64,000 nucleotides of DNA from contig JAICXY010000002.1 of the NCBI GenBank assembly GCA_025934495.1, forward strand, positions 1 through 64,000, in the 5' to 3' direction. Origin of the DNA: Candidatus Nitrosocosmicus sp. Its GTDB lineage: Archaea > Thermoproteota > Nitrososphaeria > Nitrososphaerales > Nitrososphaeraceae. A model generated the notes under the pieces. It was given only the letters and a program-made list of their open reading frames with translations. It was not told the origin of the DNA and did no database searches. Numbering within the stretch: the first letter of the stretch is position 1; each line of letters starts with the position of its first letter. Made by a program: the position numbers and the translations under genes. This document shows positions 20,087 to 30,683 of the stretch, in pieces.

Positions 20087-20976
20087 TACATAGAAGCCTC
20101 CATATCTAAAAGCCTTTGTATTCTTTTTTCTACTGGCGGATGAGTTGAAAATAGATTAGCAAAAGTACTTGTTGAAATAGCTGGAATTATAAAGAAAGCG
20201 TTCAATCCTTCAACCTGCCTCAAATCTTTATCTGGTGTCTGATTCATGGTACCACTTATTTTCATTAAAGCATTAGCAAGCTTTGCGGGTTTTCCTGTCA
20301 TTTGAGCAGAGCCCCTATCTGCAGAATATTCTCTATAGCGTGATATAGCTCTAATTATAAAAAAACTAACCAGCCAGGTAACAAATGCCACTAATATTAT
20401 TATCAAAGTTCCTCCACCATTATTGCGATCTCTATCACCATAATTGTAAAAGCTTCCAAAATACCCAAACTGCATTACCTGAAATGCAATGGTTGAAAAT
20501 AAACTTGCAAGCGTAATGACCATGACATCGCGATTTCTTACATGTGTTAGTTCATGCGCCAAAACTCCTTCCAACTCATCGTCATCTAATATTTCTAATA
20601 TGCCTGTAGTCACTGCTACTACCGAATTACTTGGTCCTTTGCCTGTGGCAAAAGCATTTGGAATTCTGTTTGGAACAACAGCAATTTTTGGTTTTGGCAT
20701 ATTATTTCTTGAGACTATTCTTTCTATTATCGAGTGAAGGGAAGGATATTGATCACTTGTAACAATTTTTGCTCCACTACTCCAAAGAACAATTTTATCC
20801 GAAAAAAACCATTGGGCAAGAATGAATCCTGCTGAAATAATCATTATGGGGAAAAAACCCAAACCCATTCGAGCAAGAACTGCAATAAAAATAATATATA
20901 AAAGTGCAAGAATAGACAAACAAAAAACAATTCTTACTGTAATACCGGTGTCTCTTTTTTGCCAAGGGTGTTGCAT
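20083..20976 (-). CDS. htpX: HtpX-family membrane zinc protease (M48)
   Basis: A 297-residue protein with two N-terminal membrane helices (about 13-35 and 40-58), the zinc site HELTHVRN at 141-148, two further helices (about 152-170 and 188-210) and the third ligand glutamate in RYREYSADR. These are the hallmarks of HtpX, which degrades misfolded membrane proteins. The C-terminal STHPPVEKRIQRL is also typical. It is followed, with a 4-base overlap, by the PspAB-like gene, forming a two-gene stress operon. Confidence 0.93.
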   Translation of the reverse strand: MQHPWQKRDTGITVRIVFCLSILALLYIIFIAVLARMGLGFFPIMIISAGFILAQWFFSDKIVLWSSGAKIVTSDQYPSLHSIIERIVSRNNMPKPKIAVVPNRIPNAFATGKGPSNSVVAVTTGILEILDDDELEGVLAHELTHVRNRDVMVITLASLFSTIAFQVMQFGYFGSFYNYGDRDRNNGGGTLIIILVAFVTWLVSFFIIRAISRYREYSADRGSAQMTGKPAKLANALMKISGTMNQTPDKDLRQVEGLNAFFIIPAISTSTFANLFSTHPPVEKRIQRLLDMEASMY

Positions 20977-21289
20977 ATTCTCTATTTATAGATATGTTGA
21001 TTTGTTATTTATTCATATTACCATACTTGTTGTTTCATATTTACATCATTTTAAAAAAATTTCATTTAAGGCGATTTGGATTGGTGTGATTATAATACAT
21101 TAATAACAAATATAAACTAGTGATAAGTTCCATAAAAAGTAGGTTTATTTAGTATTTTAGGGCCATTATATTTTTATATAGTAAGGCGGATAAATGGCCT
21201 GGGAAATCTTTTTCTATACCTATATCCAAGGATCAATCATATACATTAACAACCTGTTTTGGTGTTACAGGATTATCCTTATCATATAG
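20977..21289. other. intergenic stretch upstream of htpX
   Basis: About 310 bases, AT-rich, no gene recognised. The promoter of the htpX operon must lie in its first 100 bases. Confidence 0.4.
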
Positions 21290-21740
21290 GTGAATATATA
21301 ACCATGCCTTTCTCCTTTTTTATGGGTCACTTTATAAAGGCTATAACCATTTTTGTTAACTATAACATGGTTATTTAGGGTACATTTTTTCTTCTTTCCA
21401 TATCAATAAGTATTGGCATCGGTTGTTTTTTGGAATCTCCGAAAGCATAGATCTATTAAAATATTATTCGAATTCCTCAGATGTTTACAATCTTTTTGTT
21501 ATTCCGCATAGCTTCGGCGAAATTGGTATACATTGCCTTATCCCGACCTTCAAACTTTTGTATATCTCTGCAAATGTTGCTTTATTATAAATCAAATAGA
21601 AATACTGCTAATGTGTAGTTTATGTAAAGACGACAATATACTATAAGCATAATAACCTGCTTTTAATACATAACTTTAGGTTTACCTGCACCAAATTTTC
21701 TTTTTGTTAATACCCCTTTAATTCATGTTTTTCATATCTT
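21290..21740 (-). pseudogene. decayed IS5-like transposase relic (family C)
   Basis: The minus strand, read across several frameshifts and stops, gives RKFGAGKPKVMY, then IVYCRLYINYTLAVFLFDL, QSNICRDIQKFEG, DSKKQPMPILIDMERRK and FIKWPIKKG. That is the order of blocks in IS5-group DDE transposases, with the catalytic Asp of the first block. Many stops show it is long dead. No second copy was found in the window. Confidence 0.6.
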
Positions 21741-21914
21741 TTTGCTATTTCTTTATCGTAAATATTATCAAATTCGGTTATGGTTAGACCGGCAATGAAT
21801 TATTTAAGAGCAGTATTTGTTTTTTGGATAAACCCCTAGTAGGAAAATGAGAGAACAAGTTGATTAAGATAGAATGATAATAAAACCATTTACAAATAAT
21901 TATAAAAGAGATAT

Positions 21915-22070
21915 AGTATTTAAAAAAGGTCTATTACCAGCACATGGATTTCGTACTGTATCTGCAATTGTACTTATTGGTTTTACTTTATCAGATATGG
22001 TATATTATAACTGTAAAAACTAGGAAATCTGATCCGAAATCAATAAAGCATATGCTGGAAACTTGTTGAT
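21915..22070 (+). pseudogene. 3' relic of the family A transposase
   Basis: About 150 bases align with the 3' end of the intact transposase at 30825-31805: the shared TTACCAGCAC, TATCTGCAATTG, ATATTATAACTGTAA and AATCAATAAAG(C/T)ATATGCT blocks are in the same order. Frameshifts and stops interrupt it. Confidence 0.65.
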
Positions 22071-22301
22071 ATGATATTTGGAAATAAAGATGATATTAAA
22101 TTATGACAATTTCTCAATTAGATATATTATATTTTAATACCAAAGTGCTATGATTGAATTGAATTTATAGTATTTTTTGGAAAAGTAAGTTATTTGACAA
22201 TTCATCTTTTTATATGACAAAAGAAAAAAAAGTGAAATTTAAGAATCATGTTAAAAAACACTTGTATTCTAAATAAACAATAAATTTGTTGGATTATTGA
22301 A

Positions 22302-23126
22302 TTATTTTAATATAATTTTACCTTTCATATATGTATGTATAGTACAGAAATAATCATACACTGAACCCTTTAAAGTTGATGTATCTAAAACATATTTTTT
22401 ATTGCTCAATATTATGGATGAATCAAAAGATTTGCCGCTATCTTTAAAACTAGTGATCGTATGAGGAACATTATCACGATTAGTCCATTCTATCGCGTCA
22501 CCTTTTTTAACAGTAATTACTGCAGGCTTAAAGCTAGGATTACCTTTTGCTGAAGCACCAGGAAGAATTGTAGCACGTACGATTGGTGCATTAATAACTT
22601 TTGGAATCGATTGCTGTGTAGAATTATCTGCTTTTTTTTCAGAGCCAGCAGTAGCAGGATTATTACTACTAGCCATCCAAGAAGTTGCTATAATAATTCC
22701 AGAGCCAATAATCATTAAAGATATACATGTAATCATAATCTTGTTTAAATATTGATGTTTTTTATGTAATGCAATAATAATTATCAGAGATGGAATACTT
22801 ATAATAACTAAAATTCCAATAAAAGAAAATATTGACGGCACCCGATTGCCTACTTGATATGCACCTATCAATCCCAAAATAATAAATAATGTCAAAATAA
22901 CTGCCGCCGCTTTTTTTGCTTTTTTTGATCTAGGGAAACCATCTTTGAATAAACCACCACTTAACATAATCAAACCAAAAAACATGCATAAAAGTGAAAC
23001 GGCATGCATACCTTCTAAAAAGGTTGCAGCTACTCCAGATAACGCAATTGTCACTCCAACAGCACCAATAGTTGTCAAGCCAGCTCCAGGTATGAGCAAG
23101 TCCCAATCCGTCATATGTATATACAA
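22302..23126 (-). CDS. membrane-anchored cupredoxin (blue copper protein)
   Basis: A 274-residue protein with four N-terminal membrane helices (roughly 10-30, 38-58, 70-92, 98-118) and a fifth near 130-150, then an extracytoplasmic linker and a plastocyanin-type domain. The type 1 copper ligands are visible: His in NVPHTITSF, then Cys, His and Met in YFCTIHTYMKG. Ammonia-oxidising archaea use many such copper proteins for electron transfer in place of cytochrome c. Partners cannot be told. The ATG for MYIHMTDW is used; the internal MTDW start is possible. Confidence 0.88.
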   Translation of the reverse strand: MYIHMTDWDLLIPGAGLTTIGAVGVTIALSGVAATFLEGMHAVSLLCMFFGLIMLSGGLFKDGFPRSKKAKKAAAVILTLFIILGLIGAYQVGNRVPSIFSFIGILVIISIPSLIIIIALHKKHQYLNKIMITCISLMIIGSGIIIATSWMASSNNPATAGSEKKADNSTQQSIPKVINAPIVRATILPGASAKGNPSFKPAVITVKKGDAIEWTNRDNVPHTITSFKDSGKSFDSSIILSNKKYVLDTSTLKGSVYDYFCTIHTYMKGKIILK

Positions 23127-24307
23127 ATAAAAAAGAAATCAGGTATAATAATAGTTTATTTATTTTAGATGCTTCTGTCAAGTTAAGATCTTATTTCACC
23201 TTTGTAATATTCGGCAAATATATTATAATTATTATTGAATATGCTTTAATTTACAATTTCTTATGTCTTCGACACTGCAAACAATCATAACATCATAATC
23301 AAAAAAATTATTGTCCTATTCTTCACATAAAGTTGGATTGTTCTTTTGATAAACCTTTTCTCATCATTATATACAAAAAATGGTTGTTACTTCAGTTTCA
23401 AAAACTGACAGGCTTGTGATGTATACCTATACCTCTATATCTGTTGAAACTGGATGTTGACTAGGTTTATCTACAAAGTCATAAGATAGAAAATGCTCTG
23501 TCATCGAAAACATATTTCACGCCTTTGATATGCTTTTTTATAAGAATAATCTTTTTCATATTAGATAATTGCAATCAATTATACAAATGTATTCAGAAAT
23601 ATCGATTTTTATTTGGGGATCCATCTTTTAAAATATATTAAAAATTTAGAAATCGACCCTTTTAAAAATAACCTTTCATAGATTTTATACATTACATTTT
23701 ATGTAATCCCGCATTTCACCATGACTTCTAACAGTTTTTATACAAAGAGATTTTCTTTTGATGGGTGGCTCAATGAAAGTCCGTTAATGTGTGAATATAA
23801 AGAATATGCGACATCTTATGCTTTAGCTATCTTTCTTATTCGAAAGACCATAAATGATAAGCAATATCGAGGCTCAAAGATATTTCATTAACTTTATAGA
23901 TCCTTTGGAACAATAGTCATGATTTATTTTAGTCATCCAGTATAAACTGAATTATTATAATTGATTTCGGAAATGAATATAGCAGCAGTTTACTTTCTGC
24001 TTGGTCTTTAACCTGCCTACACAATCTGTTGTATACATGATACGTAATTTTTAAAGTACAATCTAATACATTTTAGTAGCAGTAATAGAAATTCATCATG
24101 ATAATAGAATGATCTTCAACTTTTTTTTATTCCTTTAATTTGTTATTTCTCCTGCCAATAACACCAAAACCAAGAAGCCATGTATCATCGAATCTAATAG
24201 AGAGTTATTGATTCTATTATGACCATTCCATATACCAATCAGAATATGCGATATGATATTGGCATGGGTTAAAGAATCATTCATTAAAAATCAATTAAAA
24301 GAAATAT
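23127..24307. other. long gene-free stretch with IS relic
   Basis: About 1.2 kb. 23320-23560 aligns with family D insertion sequences (TTCAGTTTCAAAAACTGACAG, then GATGTATACC), minus orientation, and is only a fragment. The rest is AT-rich, and no gene was recognised. Confidence 0.5.
23320..23560 (-). pseudogene. family D IS fragment
   Basis: It shares an ordered block with 59080-59220 and 11110-11230 (TTCAGTTTCAA, then GACAGG, then TGTATACC). No inverted repeat end is preserved. Confidence 0.5.
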
Positions 24308-24631
24308 TTATTTTTTTGAAAATATATTTTTTATTGAAGAGAGCACAAAGTTATTTTCTTTTGGTGCATTATCTCCGAAACATTCTGAACAAAGGGCACG
24401 TAAATTTTCTGGCCTATTGTCTTTTTTCGATCCATTAATATGTTGAAATTGAGGTTGATTTGAACCTGAAAGTTTTTTTGAACAACTCTGACATCTATTT
24501 TTTGATCTTTCCAATACAGTTTGTTTGATTCCTAGTGTAAGTTCCTTGTATTTTTCGCGATTTTTACTTTTGCTGTTATTTCCAGATGCATTTCCAAAAA
24601 AAGACAATATTTTATATATTCTTGATCTCAC
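24308..24631 (-). CDS. small HNH-endonuclease-like protein
   Basis: A 107-residue protein with a basic N-terminal half and an HNH/treble-clef core: CQSCSKKLSG, then FQHINGSKKDNRPENLRALC and SECF. The two CxxC pairs would hold a structural zinc, and the His and Asn residues match the HNH metal-binding site. Stand-alone HNH proteins are often nucleases of mobile or repair origin; activity cannot be inferred further. It is divergent from the tiny zinc-finger gene at 24689. Confidence 0.75.
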   Translation of the reverse strand: MRSRIYKILSFFGNASGNNSKSKNREKYKELTLGIKQTVLERSKNRCQSCSKKLSGSNQPQFQHINGSKKDNRPENLRALCSECFGDNAPKENNFVLSSIKNIFSKK

Positions 24632-24688
24632 ATAAATCCTTTTTTATTAAGAAAAAAAGTTAATTTGCTTCTTTGTGCATATTTAATT

Positions 24689-24841
24689 GTGGTTGAAGAA
24701 AAGATAACATGCGCATATTGCGGAATAATGATATCTAGTAATGATACATGGCCGCATGTCGATGGAGATTCTAACATAGGGGTTAAAAAAATTGATTACT
24801 TTTGTTCTGAAAATCATAAACTTACTTTTTTATCATCTTAA
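24689..24841 (+). CDS. 50-residue zinc-finger protein, not in the ORF track
   Basis: A GTG-started frame of 50 residues ending in TAA. It contains CAYCG near the start and YFCSENHKL near the end, i.e. two cysteines and then a Cys and His spaced as in short TRASH/MYM-type zinc knuckles. It lies 57 bases from and divergent to the HNH gene. Small zinc proteins of this size are common in this archaeal group. A metal-sensing or DNA-binding role is only possible, not shown. Confidence 0.5.
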   Translation: MVEEKITCAYCGIMISSNDTWPHVDGDSNIGVKKIDYFCSENHKLTFLSS

Positions 24842-25226
24842 GTAAAATATAATAAATTAAAGTAAATGCGGATACTAAATATTCACATCTTTATATAAAA
24901 AAGTGTACATGCATAATTTAGAATTTATTATTCGTAACACAACTCCATTACTAAAGCCCATTTTCAATCTGAAATATTTTCCAATATATTTTTGAGATTC
25001 ATAGAAGTATTTTTGATTTTCAATTTTTTTTATCACGGATATCCAGTAGATTAATAATCTTCTTATTGTATAAATTAATTTTGTAAATTTTTATAATCAA
25101 ATACCACCACCATATTTTTCAGACTGTTTTATTAAGTTTTGAATTTCTTAAAAAATATAATATATATTTTCAGTAATAAGAACATCATACCAGATTATTT
25201 ATTTAACAATATAAAATAATTTTTGT
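24842..25226. other. AT-rich intergenic stretch
   Basis: About 385 bases between convergent small genes. No gene or repeat recognised. Confidence 0.4.
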
Positions 25227-25397
25227 CTATGACATTTTTTCTACAACTTCAATGTGGCATTGATGTCCTCTATGATTTTTATCTATGAGTTTAGCTTCCT
25301 CCTCAGTTATTGGAAATTTTTCATCGGTCAGATGTTCTGGATCCTTTTCTAACAATACTATTTTACAATCATCGCAAATTAATTGTTGAACAATCAT
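25227..25397 (-). CDS. 56-residue zinc-binding-type protein, not in the ORF track
   Basis: An ATG-started frame of 56 residues with ICDDCKIVLL near the N terminus and NHRGHQCH near the C terminus, an apparent zinc site, separated by an acidic helix (LTDEKFPITEEEAKLID). The balanced composition and motif spacing argue for a real gene. Function unknown. Confidence 0.6.
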   Translation of the reverse strand: MIVQQLICDDCKIVLLEKDPEHLTDEKFPITEEEAKLIDKNHRGHQCHIEVVEKMS

Positions 25398-25565
25398 AAT
25401 TATACAGAGTAAAATAAATTTGTCAAACTTTTATAATTACTTTTCTTTTGTACAAAAAAAAATTTTTCTTGATTTTTTTTTAAATTTTAACAAAATGATA
25501 TTTAACAAATTATTTAGGATTAGGACTTTTTGCTAAATAATAGGTAAAAAATTATAACAGTAATA

Positions 25566-25835
25566 TCAATATGGGTTTGCAAGTTGAAACGGACCCTGAT
25601 ATTGAATCAAACATACGGAGCGATCTTTACAAACCACATTGTTGGAGGTAGAGTAATTGCTACATTTTGCATCAATATCACACTCAATATTTTGTTTGGT
25701 TTTTTGATTTGCATCTTTACTATTAGTATTATGTATAAAGTTTCTTTTAACTGCAAATGCATAATCTATATTTATAATTAAATTAAAAATAATCAAAGTA
25801 ATTATTAAAATTATTATAACATTTATCATAATCAA
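25566..25835 (-). CDS. small secreted cysteine-containing protein
   Basis: An 89-residue protein with a strongly hydrophobic N terminus (about 3-24) ending in a signal-peptidase-like AFA. The mature part has four cysteines in two CxxxxxC-type pairs (CDIDAKC and CKDRSVC), which could form two disulfides. Not recognised. No neighbour suggests a role. Confidence 0.5.
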   Translation of the reverse strand: MIMINVIIILIITLIIFNLIINIDYAFAVKRNFIHNTNSKDANQKTKQNIECDIDAKCSNYSTSNNVVCKDRSVCLIQYQGPFQLANPY

Positions 25836-26319
25836 TACATTTGGCTTTATTTAGTATATTTAAAATTCTTAGCTGAAATATGTTAAAGAAAACTGAATCG
25901 GAATTATGTGATAAATTTCTATCGTTTTTAAATTAAATTATTCTTAACTCTTTGTGGATAGATTTTTGGAGATTTGGGTTGTAGTTTATTTTGCCATTAT
26001 AATCTTATTCCTATTCTTTTGCGTATTTATAATGCAATTATTTTTGTTAATTTTATTTCTAAAGATAAGTTAATGTTATAGCCTTATTATAAGATAGAAA
26101 ATAGTGGAAGCGTTTTCTTAACCATTATAATAAAAATGTATTCATATGCACATATTATGGCTCAGTTGATTTCAATTAGATCTGAGGTATTGTGTAATTT
26201 AATAAATTTATTTTTGGATGATATAAGAACAATCTTTTTTTAAAACGGTATTGGTGAATAATAGAAATAAAGTCTATGTAAAAGAAATTATTATATGTTA
26301 GTTGTATTGTATCATCATT
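25836..26319. other. AT-rich intergenic stretch
   Basis: About 480 bases with no gene or repeat recognised. Confidence 0.4.
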
Positions 26320-27012
26320 TTATTTACAACACCACTCATTTAGAAAATTGATGGCAGATCTCGTATCTTTGAACACAATGTCGTTAACTTTATTTTTATC
26401 AGACGGTAGCAAACCTTTAAAATCCGAAAGTTTGAGAGGAGTATTGTTAAGTGTGACTATGAATTTCACACCAGCTCTTAATGCAGATTCTATACCAAGA
26501 GGAGAATTTTCAACTATAATTGCTTGTGAAGGCTTTAGATTCAATCTTTCAAGTCCTCTCTGAAATGGATCTGGATCGGGTTTTCCATCTTTTAAATCCT
26601 CACCTGTTATTATTGCATCAAAATTGTTGAGTCCATTTTGCTCAAGTAGAGATTCTACTTCATGTTTGGATGCTCCGCTAACTACTGCTTTTACACAATT
26701 GTTACAATTTAAAGAGATTATCAATTCCTTGACTCCGTCATATGCTTTAGCTTTTTGGATTTCTTTGAAAACCTGCCCTTTTCTTTTGTTGATTTTTTTT
26801 ATAAGACTATCATCGATATTTTCATCATGTATTTTTTCTCGTTTGAATAGTTCTGGAATCAATTCAGAACCAGGCATCCCTTCAAGTAAAAAAATATTTT
26901 TCTTATCGATTTCATAACCAAATTCTTCTTTAAAGACTATACGGAAAGCTTCCGCATGAAAAGGCATCGCATCAATCAATACCCCATCCATATCAAACAT
27001 TATTCCTTTCAT
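26320..27012 (-). CDS. HAD-superfamily phosphatase (beta-phosphoglucomutase-like)
   Basis: A 230-residue protein with all four HAD motifs: FDMDGVLID at 6-14, VVSGAS near 110, the lysine in KDGKPDPDPF and IIVENSPLGI. The helical cap after motif I is of the beta-phosphoglucomutase/phosphatase type (subclass I). It hydrolyses or isomerises a small phosphorylated metabolite; the substrate cannot be read from the sequence. It stands alone. Confidence 0.88.
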   Translation of the reverse strand: MKGIMFDMDGVLIDAMPFHAEAFRIVFKEEFGYEIDKKNIFLLEGMPGSELIPELFKREKIHDENIDDSLIKKINKRKGQVFKEIQKAKAYDGVKELIISLNCNNCVKAVVSGASKHEVESLLEQNGLNNFDAIITGEDLKDGKPDPDPFQRGLERLNLKPSQAIIVENSPLGIESALRAGVKFIVTLNNTPLKLSDFKGLLPSDKNKVNDIVFKDTRSAINFLNEWCCK

Positions 27013-27246
27013 TTAATAATAAATACCGATTTAGATATTATAGATGTGATCCTTTCTACACATATTTTCTATTAATACAGATAATACTACTAAGCATATT
27101 GAAAACGATGACTTTTAAGAGGACATATTCTTAAATTTAATAATAACATCTAAGGTAAATACATATATATATTGATTTATACTAGTTGTAAATTTTTTAC
27201 AACCGAATATTAGGAAAATATTAAGAAATATATGCTTTACGGCTCT

Positions 27247-27424
27247 GCTACAGTTGAATAAAAGAATGGCATATGTTCTTGTGTAAACTAATACTGCGTA
27301 TTTTCATTAGCAAAGATATTGTTATATTTTTTTATCTTAGTCTCCAGTTTTAAAGATAAACAAATCTTAACAAGCACATTCTCTTTACATTAAAGATTAT
27401 TCAAGTAATTACAAAATTGTTAAC
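27247..27424. mobile_element. MITE family M, copy 2
   Basis: A 178-base noncoding unit that aligns along its length with 11599-11780 (shared ATATGTTCTT, GTAAAC, AATACTGC, CTCTTTACATTAAAGATTAT blocks) and ends AATTGTTAAC. Its left inverted repeat is degraded. Confidence 0.6.
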
Positions 27425-27454
27425 TCAAGATGTCATCTTCCATCCAGTTGTCAA

Positions 27455-27600
27455 AAGATCTCTTGCATAATTAGGAACTTTAGAAAAATTTCTAATGATA
27501 GAATATATCTTGATTGTAATCAGCAAATTAAAATGTAAATATTATACAACATAATTGATAGGCTGCAAAATTTTGATAGGCGCATAATTATGCAAGATCT
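27455..27600. mobile_element. MITE family N, copy 1
   Basis: A 146-base noncoding unit with terminal inverted repeats AAGATCTCTTGCATAATTA and its near complement TAATTATGCAAGATCT. The reverse complement matches 46194-46336 along nearly its full length, including the block AATATTTACATTTTAATTTG. No coding potential. Confidence 0.75.
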
Positions 27601-28263
27601 AAAGAATTGATTAACCATTGTTTTACATTTTTTAGTTTGCATTTTCCTGTTCTTTTTCATACAAAGAAAATAATCATCAAAGATTCGGTTCCATCCTTTA
27701 TGAACTGCTGAATTGTCATATTGATGGAGATCTTTTTCATTATTATATACAAAAGAGTGAATATTATTATTCGCCTTCAAGAAACGACAGACCTTTAGTG
27801 GATCACGTACCAAAGTCTATAGAAAGAGATGTTCTCAATATTTTTCTACAATATCGGATAGAAAGCGGCCCTATTGTAAATATATTTTTCGTTCTTTTGA
27901 TAGATGGATTGAAATGATTTCTTTCTTTTTTTCGTCCGATAATGGCGACCCAAAGCCATATTAATTCAGGGTCTGCTTTTATAGTAATTTCAGCGATGTT
28001 ATACCCGCGATTTCTTATTTTTTAATTGATGTCGTTTGTATTTTGTATTTTGGATGCATCTCTAAATTCAAACAAGAAATACTTTTATCTTTGTATACAA
28101 AAAAGAAAGATAATGCTTTTGCAGTAGTTCTACCCGATAAACCTAAAAAAAGTGCAAGTACAATCCATAACCCATAATTAATGAATATGTATATATATTG
28201 TTTCTGGAATTCACAAAAGAAACATGGCATGTTCAAGGTACAGGTTTTTCGTTAATCTAACAA
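27601..28263 (-). mobile_element. decayed insertion sequence, family D copy 2
   Basis: It aligns with the other family D copies: FLKANNNIHSFVYNN and IFDDYFLCMKKN in the minus frames correspond to FLNLHHHIHSSFEKS and SFDGDYFPCKEN of the 57 kb copy. The right end GTTTTTCGTTAATCTAACA is a decayed version of the family end. Stops and shifts throughout; it splits into the ORFs 27520-27813 and 28015-28236. Confidence 0.65.
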
Positions 28264-28564
28264 AGCCTTATTACATTTCATTAAAGTAAAATACATAAAC
28301 ATAAGAATACTATGGAAAATTCACTTCAGTGATAGCAATTAAAATAATTTAAATGATTGAAATCTCAGTAAATATACAGAAGTTATCTCCATTTTTTAAT
28401 TTTTATTTAAAATAAAGGGGAATATTCTTATTCCCTCTTATCGATTAATTTATTAGAAAAGTTTGAAAAAAGTAAGCGTTAATATCGAAAGTAAATACCA
28501 TTGCAAGATAAAGTTTTAGGTATTTGAGTATAGTAATAGATTAATAGGAAAGGGAAAAGAAAAA
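28264..28564. other. intergenic stretch upstream of the zinc-ribbon gene
   Basis: About 300 bases, AT-rich. A purine-rich AGGAAAGGGAAAAG lies just before the ATG at 28565. No gene seen. Confidence 0.4.
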
Positions 28565-28846
28565 ATGCCATCTGCAAAAAAAATATGCATTGTATGTGAA
28601 AAAAATATAACCATAACCAGAGGTAAAGATATAAAAAGATGTCAACAGTGCAATAATACAGTTTGTAATGATCACATCAATATTTGTAGGATATGTAACC
28701 AGATGATATGTGATAATGAATTACGAAAGTGCGATTATTGTCCATTTGATCAATGTAAAAATTGTACGTCAAAATATAGGAAAAACTCTGATCAATCTTA
28801 TTCATTCAGATGTTCAGAATGTATTAAAATATGTAATAGCAAATAA
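28565..28846 (+). CDS. cysteine-rich multi-zinc-ribbon protein
   Basis: A 93-residue protein with seven CxxC or CxxxC pairs (CIVC, CQQC, CRIC, CDYC, CKNC, CSEC among them) plus His, enough for three or four zinc sites in a B-box/treble-clef arrangement. Basic and soluble. Such proteins may be ubiquitin-like or nucleic-acid adaptors, but no family was recognised. A strong purine-rich ribosome-site-like stretch precedes the ATG. Confidence 0.65.
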   Translation: MPSAKKICIVCEKNITITRGKDIKRCQQCNNTVCNDHINICRICNQMICDNELRKCDYCPFDQCKNCTSKYRKNSDQSYSFRCSECIKICNSK

Positions 28847-29993
28847 TGAAAATTATTAAAAATAATAATATTGCAAATTTATATATCACATATTTCATCG
28901 ATATCCAATTTAATTAAATTGGCTAAAATTTTATATGAACAATAAATTTATTCAAAAAAAGGTTGAGAAATACAAAGGTTGGTTGTCGATATATATAATA
29001 TTAACGTTGAATCGACAATTATGTTATTACGATTTCAAAATTAAATTAAAAATTCGTGATTGTTAGTTAATTCTTCATCCACTGTCTGAAAGAATAATTT
29101 GAGAGAAAGCACTCAATGAATGGACATGCAGTTTTTTTCTCGGGTTTTACTAAATCATTTAAATCCGCAAAGGATTCATTAACCGATCTATTGGAATCTA
29201 ATTTGTGAAGATTGCTTTGTTACATGATTCAAAAAACAGCTAGTTAAAACTAGCTCCTGATAGGATATGATAATCTAATTTCATTGGCTATGTCATATTT
29301 CTATCAACAATACATTAACAAAAAATGATTAAAATAATCGTGCAACAAAGCAAGTTATAAGTACAAAAATATTCCAAAATGTATTTTTGAACTTGTATAA
29401 TTGTATCAATTTTATCAAACAATCTGTCTATAAGTAGAAAGATTACCATAGAACCCGTGCTAGAACATTAGATCCATCTTTAGAATGGATTCGCTACGAC
29501 TAATCGGATTTTATATTGTATCTAAGGGGCGTCAATTAATGGACTGCATATATCTGTAGGGTGATCTTTCATTTATTCTCAATTGCCAAAACCATGAAAC
29601 GTCTTTTATTATAAAAAGTTATAAATTATAAATCTATAATCATTTTATTAACAAAAATATATGTTATTTTATTTCATCTGTTATACTCTGTACCTGTCTA
29701 TAACATGTTAAAATATAATTCAACAGGAGAAGATAGGCTGTTCAATGAAGTTTGATCCATTTTATATTTTAAGGAAACATTATGATGGATTAAAGTAAAT
29801 AAGAATTTCAAAGAATGTCATACATTCTATATTGATTCTAGTATTGCCATAGTAAAGTTTAAAAAATTATAAACTATTTTATCAGTCAGTATTACTATAA
29901 AAATACTTTTTTTGTAGTAATTTGACCTTGACTAACATAAAAGGCCCATTAAAAATAAATATTTTTTCTTTAATAGTTGTTAATTCAAAAACG
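28847..29993. other. 1.1-kb gene-free stretch
   Basis: AT-rich with no gene recognised. It holds one perfect hairpin, AGCTAGTTAAAACTAGCT at 29238-29255 (8-base arms, 2-base loop), of unknown role. Confidence 0.4.
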
Positions 29994-30398
29994 TTATTCT
30001 TTCTGACCTTCCCAATATTCATCATCTTGAGTTCTTTCAAGAGTTGGGCCAATCGATGCGGTCCCCTTTTGTATATAGGTGCCTCTTATCTCATCTACAT
30101 CGTTGTGTTGAGAAAGTTCATGAACCATTTCTAAAGTTATTTTATGTGCAGATACCATATGATATCCATCATCGTAAAATGTAGCTACTTCTCCTGTTTT
30201 TTTGGCTATCCAGTCTCGTAATTCATCAATGTGGGCATTTGTATTCAAAAAAACTTCCATTGTAAACATTGGCTCATTTCCTTCTTTCATTACTCTGAGT
30301 ATCCCTGTAATTAGTTTTGGATCAACTTTTGGAAAACACGTTTTCAGTGCGTTATCATATTGTGTAAATTTATCTTTAATTTCCTCAATACAGCTCAT
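29994..30398 (-). CDS. hypothetical 134-residue protein
   Basis: A soluble acidic protein with two cysteines near the ends of the N-terminal helix, an alternating strand/helix pattern (MFTMEVFLNTN, then GEVATFYDDGYHMVSAH) suggesting an alpha/beta fold, and an ordinary composition. Not recognised. Its 3' end is adjacent to IS debris on neither side; upstream lies the accessory region. Confidence 0.55.
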   Translation of the reverse strand: MSCIEEIKDKFTQYDNALKTCFPKVDPKLITGILRVMKEGNEPMFTMEVFLNTNAHIDELRDWIAKKTGEVATFYDDGYHMVSAHKITLEMVHELSQHNDVDEIRGTYIQKGTASIGPTLERTQDDEYWEGQKE

Positions 30399-30472
30399 AG
30401 TTTAAAGATTCAATCTTTTATATAATAATATATCGTAATGTATCAGGTTAGTTTAAAGATAAATCAATATAG

Positions 30473-30683
30473 TGAGGCAGGTCATAATTCAATTTCCTTA
30501 TCTTTATTCTCAATATAATATCAGCCAGTACCAAGCATATATTTTATTTATTTTGGATTTGTTTTCTCAGTTTTAGGTTCTGTTGAATCTTCCGGTGTCT
30601 AAATCAGTTGTTGATTTTCAGTTGGTAAACAATATTTTGTTGGAAAATCGTTGGTGAATTTAGAAGATTATTTTCTAAATATG
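30473..30683. other. IS-end relic and fragment of a duplicated gene
   Basis: GTGAGGCAGGTCATAATTCA at 30475 resembles the left end of the family A IS that begins at 30684, so it is a solo relic end. At about 30590-30635 the sequence repeats the 3' end of the minus gene at 37546-37968 (shared TAAATCAGTTGTTGATTTTC), a fragment of a lost paralogue. Confidence 0.5.

Noticed and set aside
29238-29255. Perfect hairpin AGCTAGTTAAAACTAGCT
   Set aside because: Exact but short, isolated, and expected occasionally by chance in AT-rich DNA.
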